Notes under the pieces: generated by a model | Told to the model about the DNA's origin: nothing | What the model saw: only the letters and a program-made list of their open reading frames with translations | Databases searched by the model: none | Shown: one piece after another, positions 36,052 through 38,689 of the stretch | How positions within the stretch are numbered: the first letter of the stretch is position 1 | Layout of the letters: each line of letters starts with the position of its first letter | Translations under genes and position numbers: made by a program | Assembly: GCF_029868745.1 (NCBI RefSeq) | Contig: NZ_JARWOP010000222.1 | Location: 1-38,689, forward strand | Direction: 5' to 3' | DNA: 38,689 nt | From: Nocardia wallacei | Lineage (GTDB): Bacteria > Actinomycetota > Actinomycetes > Mycobacteriales > Mycobacteriaceae

Positions 36052-36519
36052 TCAGGACGCGGCTCCGGCGGTGGCCAGGGCTTCGACAGACAGTGATCGG
36101 GCCCATTCACGCGCCTGATCCTGCGACCGGATGGTGCCGGAGGCATCGTGGCGGCCGTGCTCGCCGAGCTGCCGCGCGCCGAGCGCGGTGAGTTTCTCGG
36201 CGCAGATCTCCCCGCCGCGGTTGAAGGTGTCGTCATAGACGATGTCGCCGAGGCCGAACACCGCGAACCGCAGCCCGGTCAGATCGGGCAGGCGGTCGTC
36301 GAGCTGGTCGAAGAACGGTTCGGCCCCGGTCGGCAGCTCGCCCGTGCCGTAGGTGGAGCAGACGAAGACGTGGAAGTCGTGCACGTCCAGATCGTCGGTG
36401 TCGAACTCGGACATGTCGTAGATCGAGACATCGTGCGCTCGCGCCAGTTCGTCGGCGACGGCCTCGGCCGCCCGCTCCGCGGTGCCCATCTCGGACCCGA
36501 ACAGAATCACTACCCGCAC
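36052..36519 (-). CDS. Flavodoxin (MioC/CysJ-like)
   Basis: A 155-residue FMN-binding electron carrier. The phosphate loop is FGSEMGTAERAAEAV (residues 7-21), the first isoalloxazine loop STYGTGELPTGAEPFF (55-70) and the second FGLGDIVYDDTFNRGG (88-103). This pattern is close to MioC and the flavodoxin domain of sulfite reductase. The GTG start has AGGGAG upstream. An IdeR-type iron box lies 33-51 bases upstream, suggesting induction under iron shortage, when flavodoxins classically replace ferredoxins. Its redox partners are not in the window. Confidence 0.9.
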   Translation of the reverse strand: MRVVILFGSEMGTAERAAEAVADELARAHDVSIYDMSEFDTDDLDVHDFHVFVCSTYGTGELPTGAEPFFDQLDDRLPDLTGLRFAVFGLGDIVYDDTFNRGGEICAEKLTALGARQLGEHGRHDASGTIRSQDQAREWARSLSVEALATAGAAS

Positions 36520-36551
36520 GCTGTCTCCCTCGTGTAGTCTCCACCCGAACG

Positions 36552-36570
36552 CTTGGTGAGCCTACCCTAA
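36552..36570. promoter_or_regulatory. IdeR/DtxR-type iron box
   Basis: CTTGGTGAGCCTACCCTAA matches the IdeR consensus TTAGGTTAGSCTAACCTAA at 15 of 19 positions. On the minus strand it contains TAGGCT, a possible -10 of the flavodoxin gene, so metal-loaded IdeR would block the promoter. Confidence 0.6.
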
Positions 36571-36670
36571 CTTGTACACTGGGTGTGGTGCCCGGCCCGC
36601 GCGGATACCGACGGCCCGGAATCATTCCGTTACGGATGTGAAAACGTCTCGGGACCTGCGACCCGCCTGA

Positions 36671-36700
36671 TTGACGAACAGGCATCGCTGGTTGCATCAT
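36671..36700 (+). promoter_or_regulatory. Possible promoter of the Stealth-gene leader
   Basis: TTGACG (36671-36676), 18 bases, CATCAT (36695-36700). The start would be near 36707, leaving a leader of over 400 bases before the Stealth-type gene. Confidence 0.35.
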
Positions 36701-36745
36701 TCGTAACAGTTCCCCGTCTTTCGGGGTCACGCGAGTGGCCGGTCG

Positions 36746-36841
36746 ATGAACGCCCGGCGTAGCGAGTCGCTCACCGATTCCTGGTGCCCGACGAACGCAG
36801 CAGCATCCGTACGGCGCGCCCGCGCGCCCGAAGACGAGTGA
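36746..36841 (+). CDS. Weak candidate 31-residue ORF
   Basis: Begins MNARRSESLTDSWCP and ends RAPEDE. Only a weak GAGTGG precedes it. Its stop falls inside the ribosome-binding site of the following 24-codon ORF, which would allow coupling. It may equally be chance. Confidence 0.15.
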   Translation: MNARRSESLTDSWCPTNAAASVRRARAPEDE

Positions 36842-36851
36842 GGTGAGTGCA

Positions 36852-36926
36852 ATGGGATTTCGGCCCTACCGATACCGACTGTGGGCGGCCTTCCCGAACA
36901 GTCTGACCTCACGCGGTTTCTTGTAA
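36852..36926 (+). CDS. 24-residue small ORF in the Stealth-gene leader
   Basis: A 24-codon ORF with GAGGTGAG positioned a few bases before its ATG, a strong ribosome-binding site. The peptide starts MGFRPYRYRLW, continues AAFPNSLTSRGFL and is rich in Arg, Tyr and Phe. It is followed after 21 bases by a strong hairpin, so it could be a leader peptide in an attenuator, or a small basic peptide in its own right. No homologue is known to me. Confidence 0.45.
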   Translation: MGFRPYRYRLWAAFPNSLTSRGFL

Positions 36927-36947
36927 CGCATTCGACGCAGTGGTGAG

Positions 36948-36968
36948 CCCTCCGCCTGCGGCGGAGGG
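36948..36968 (+). terminator. Hairpin after the 24-codon ORF
   Basis: CCCTCCGCC (36948-36956) and GGCGGAGGG (36960-36968) form a perfect nine-base stem with loop TGC. It could be an intrinsic terminator or attenuator 151 bases before the Stealth-type gene. Confidence 0.55.
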
Positions 36969-37119
36969 CATGCGGGCGTGGCTCTTATCGCGGAGGGCAT
37001 GTGTGGCCTTTCGGAAGGTTCCTTACCGCGGAGGCCCGCGCGTCCGGTGATTTCACGGGTGATGGTGCCCGCGGCTCCGCTCGGGGAGTCGCGGTCGGAG
37101 TACGAGGCAGGAGACGGTG

Positions 37120-38562
37120 ATGACGGAATTCGACAAGGTGGAGACGGCCGGCCCGGCGACGGTGGCGAATCTCGCGGTGTCCGCGTCGGTGCTCGATGAT
37201 CTGCGGTACCTGCGGGCCGAACTGGTAGCGGCCGAGCTGCCGTATCTGCTGGTGCGCGACGGCGATCACGGCTTGGCGCTGGCCGTCGACGCCGCCTATC
37301 ACGCGCAGCTGCGTCGGGTGCTGGGCGCGGCCATGGTGGCCGGATTCTCCTGTAACGAATTGCGGCACAACGTGTTCCGTCTCGGTCGGGACATGGATCC
37401 GGCACACCACGTCGACCTCGAGCTATGGGAGTACCACGGTGACACGGTGTCGTGCCCGCGCCCGAACGCGCTGACCCGCAACGTCTTCGACGTCGCGGAC
37501 GTGGAGTACACGACGGTACTGCTGTTCGACGGCAGCTGGCCCACCCTGGCGGGAATGTTCGCCCCGCACCCCACCGATGTCGGCTTCGACATCGACCTCG
37601 TCTACTCCTGGGTGGACGGCACCGACCCCGAATTCCGCGCCCGCCGTGCGGGAATGCTGGCCCAGGTGGTGGTCGGCGAGGGCGACGACGCCGACGCCCG
37701 CATCCGGCACATCGACGAGCTGAAGTACGCCCTGCGTTCGGTGCACAAGAACGCGCCGTGGATCCGCCGCATCTTCATCGCCACCGACTCCCGGGTGCCG
37801 GACTGGCTGGCCGACGACCCGAAGGTGACCGTCGTCCGGGCGCAGGACCACTTCTCCGACACCAGCGGACTGCCGGTGTTCAATTCGCACGCGGTGGAAT
37901 GCCAGCTGCAGCACATCGAGGGGCTGTCGGAGCATTTCCTCTACTCCAACGACGACATGTTCTTCGCCCGCCCGGTGCGCCCGTCGATGTTCTTCACCCC
38001 CGGCGGGATCAGCCGGTTCATCGAGGCGGACACGCGCATCGGGCCCGGCAGCAACAACGAGCGGCGCAGCGGATTCGAGAACGCCGCGCGGGTGAACCGC
38101 GCGCTGCTGGCAAAGCGGTTCGGCCACATCATCACCCGACACCTCGAGCACACGCCGGTGCCCTTGCGGCGCAGCGTGCTGCTGGAGATGGAGCGCGAGT
38201 TCGGCGCCGACTTCGCGCGCACCCGCGGCAGCAGGTTCCGGGCGGCCACCGACATCTCGGTCACCAACTCGCTGTACCACTACTACGCGCTGCTCACCGG
38301 CCGCGCGGTACCTCAGGAAGCGGCGCGGGTGCGCTACGTCGACACCACCGGCTACGCCGGCCTGGCCCTGTTGGACGGCCTGGCGCGACGGCGCAAGGTG
38401 GACTTCTTCTGCCTCAACGACGGCAGTTTCCCCGAGGTCCCCGAGGCCGAGCGGGTCCGCGTCGTCTCGCAGTTCCTCGAGGGCTACTTCCCGGACCCGG
38501 CGCCCTGGGAACGCGTCACCGCCGCCGACCCGCTGGCGGCGCTGGAGCCGGGCGCCGCGTAG
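37120..38562 (+). CDS. Stealth-family sugar-phosphate transferase
   Basis: A 480-residue protein of the Stealth family, which transfers hexose-1-phosphate units to build phosphodiester-linked surface polysaccharides. CR1 is DIDLVYSWVDGTDPEF (residues 157-172). CR2 is RHIDELKYALRSVHKNAPW onward to FIATDSRVPDWL (196-230). CR3 contains FLYSNDDMFFARPVRPSMFF (273-292). CR4-like sequence lies at FFCLNDGSF near residue 425. The first 150 residues form a separate N-terminal domain with LPYLLVRDGDHGLAL, common to actinobacterial members. ATG preceded by AGGAG; the GTG immediately before it is an alternative. Family members include meningococcal capsule polymerases. A cell-envelope or capsule glycan role is likely. 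Confidence 0.9.
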   Translation: MTEFDKVETAGPATVANLAVSASVLDDLRYLRAELVAAELPYLLVRDGDHGLALAVDAAYHAQLRRVLGAAMVAGFSCNELRHNVFRLGRDMDPAHHVDLELWEYHGDTVSCPRPNALTRNVFDVADVEYTTVLLFDGSWPTLAGMFAPHPTDVGFDIDLVYSWVDGTDPEFRARRAGMLAQVVVGEGDDADARIRHIDELKYALRSVHKNAPWIRRIFIATDSRVPDWLADDPKVTVVRAQDHFSDTSGLPVFNSHAVECQLQHIEGLSEHFLYSNDDMFFARPVRPSMFFTPGGISRFIEADTRIGPGSNNERRSGFENAARVNRALLAKRFGHIITRHLEHTPVPLRRSVLLEMEREFGADFARTRGSRFRAATDISVTNSLYHYYALLTGRAVPQEAARVRYVDTTGYAGLALLDGLARRRKVDFFCLNDGSFPEVPEAERVRVVSQFLEGYFPDPAPWERVTAADPLAALEPGAA

Positions 38563-38593
38563 GACAGGCTCATCTCCAGTGTGCTGCCGCACC

Positions 38594-38689
38594 CGTCATC
38601 CCGGCATGGGTTTTTGCGGGGTGCCCCGGGGGGTTAACGGCCAAAAACCCCCGGAAATACGGTGGTGGGGCCCCGGGAATAAGGTGGGG
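38594..38689. repeat. Degenerate copy 3 of the palindromic repeat, at the window edge
   Basis: Begins GTCATCCCGGCATGGGTTTTTG, as in copies 1 and 2 with a different middle, and later has GGCCAAAAACCC. The inner arms and right end are scrambled (GGGGTGCCCCGGGGGG, GGAAATACGG). Base-call or assembly error at a contig end is a likely cause. It starts 31 bases after the Stealth-gene stop. Confidence 0.5.

Larger units (their letters stand above)
36520..37119 (+). other. Long intergenic region with structured leader of the Stealth gene
   Basis: About 600 bases. From left to right: the iron box of the flavodoxin gene (36552-36570); a possible rightward promoter (36671-36700); a hairpin CCCCG-TCTTT-CGGGG (36712-36726); a weak 31-codon ORF (36746-36841); a 24-codon ORF with a good ribosome-binding site (36852-36926); and a strong hairpin (36948-36968). 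The motif CGGAGGGCATG is directly repeated (36962-36972 and 36991-37001). The downstream part up to 37119 is GC-rich and can form further stems. No known riboswitch was recognised. Confidence 0.5.

Noticed and set aside
36590..36850. A known riboswitch in the long intergenic region
   Set aside because: Stems are present, but none of the conserved cores that I can recognise (such as those for cobalamin, SAM, TPP or c-di-AMP) could be matched.

Overview
This is high-GC (about 70%) actinobacterial chromosome, almost certainly from a mycolic-acid bacterium of the Nocardia type. The gene set is that of the M. tuberculosis region Rv1010-Rv1021 (ksgA, ispE, pks16-like ligase, pth, rplY, lpqT-like, prs, glmU, tetR, mfd, mazG). 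Candidate operators resemble KstR, IdeR, CsoR, gamma-butyrolactone-receptor and PafBC (RecA-NDp) sites, all known from this group. Both window ends look like low-quality contig edges.

Layout. 128-2478: a short-chain dehydrogenase with a TetR-type operator in its promoter, rsmA, and an LpqN/LpqT-like protein without a lipobox. 2600-6021: a copper operon copZ - HVHP-repeat membrane protein - copA behind a CsoR-like site. 6067-8956: ispE and an ABC-F ATPase. 8970-12272: two paralogous Abi-alpha (DUF4393) proteins around a DUF445 membrane protein, arranged divergently. 12346-14491: a SnoaL-like protein and prfC. 14812-17828: rplY, pth, and a fatty-acyl-AMP-ligase-like enzyme. 17990-24056: a complete ergothioneine locus, with egtE divergent from the overlapping egtA-egtB-egtC-egtD operon. 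24066-27462: DUF2461, prs, glmU and tRNA-Gln. 27727-33805: two tetR genes, then mfd-mazG. 33981-36519: a tetR with a perfect operator in front of a SnoaL-like gene, a thiamine-binding protein, a PPOX-fold protein and a flavodoxin under an iron box. 36520-38562: a long structured leader with a 24-codon ORF, then a Stealth-type sugar-phosphate transferase.

The points I rate highest are these. (1) A 45-codon ORF (28462-28599) with a perfect Shine-Dalgarno, a Cys-Cys-Ser-Ser-Cys cluster and an in-frame 18-nt tandem repeat; its stop overlaps the start of a gamma-butyrolactone-receptor-like tetR, and an ARE-like operator lies upstream of both. (2) The Abi-alpha/DUF445/Abi-alpha module. (3) Three promoters resembling the PafBC/RecA-NDp DNA-damage promoter, upstream of ispE, egtA and mfd. 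(4) Operators embedded in promoter spacers at three loci. (5) The leader of the Stealth gene. (6) A REP/MITE-like palindrome repeated after three stop codons.

All family calls come from reading motifs by eye; nothing was searched against a database. References to M. tuberculosis gene order and to published motifs are from memory.
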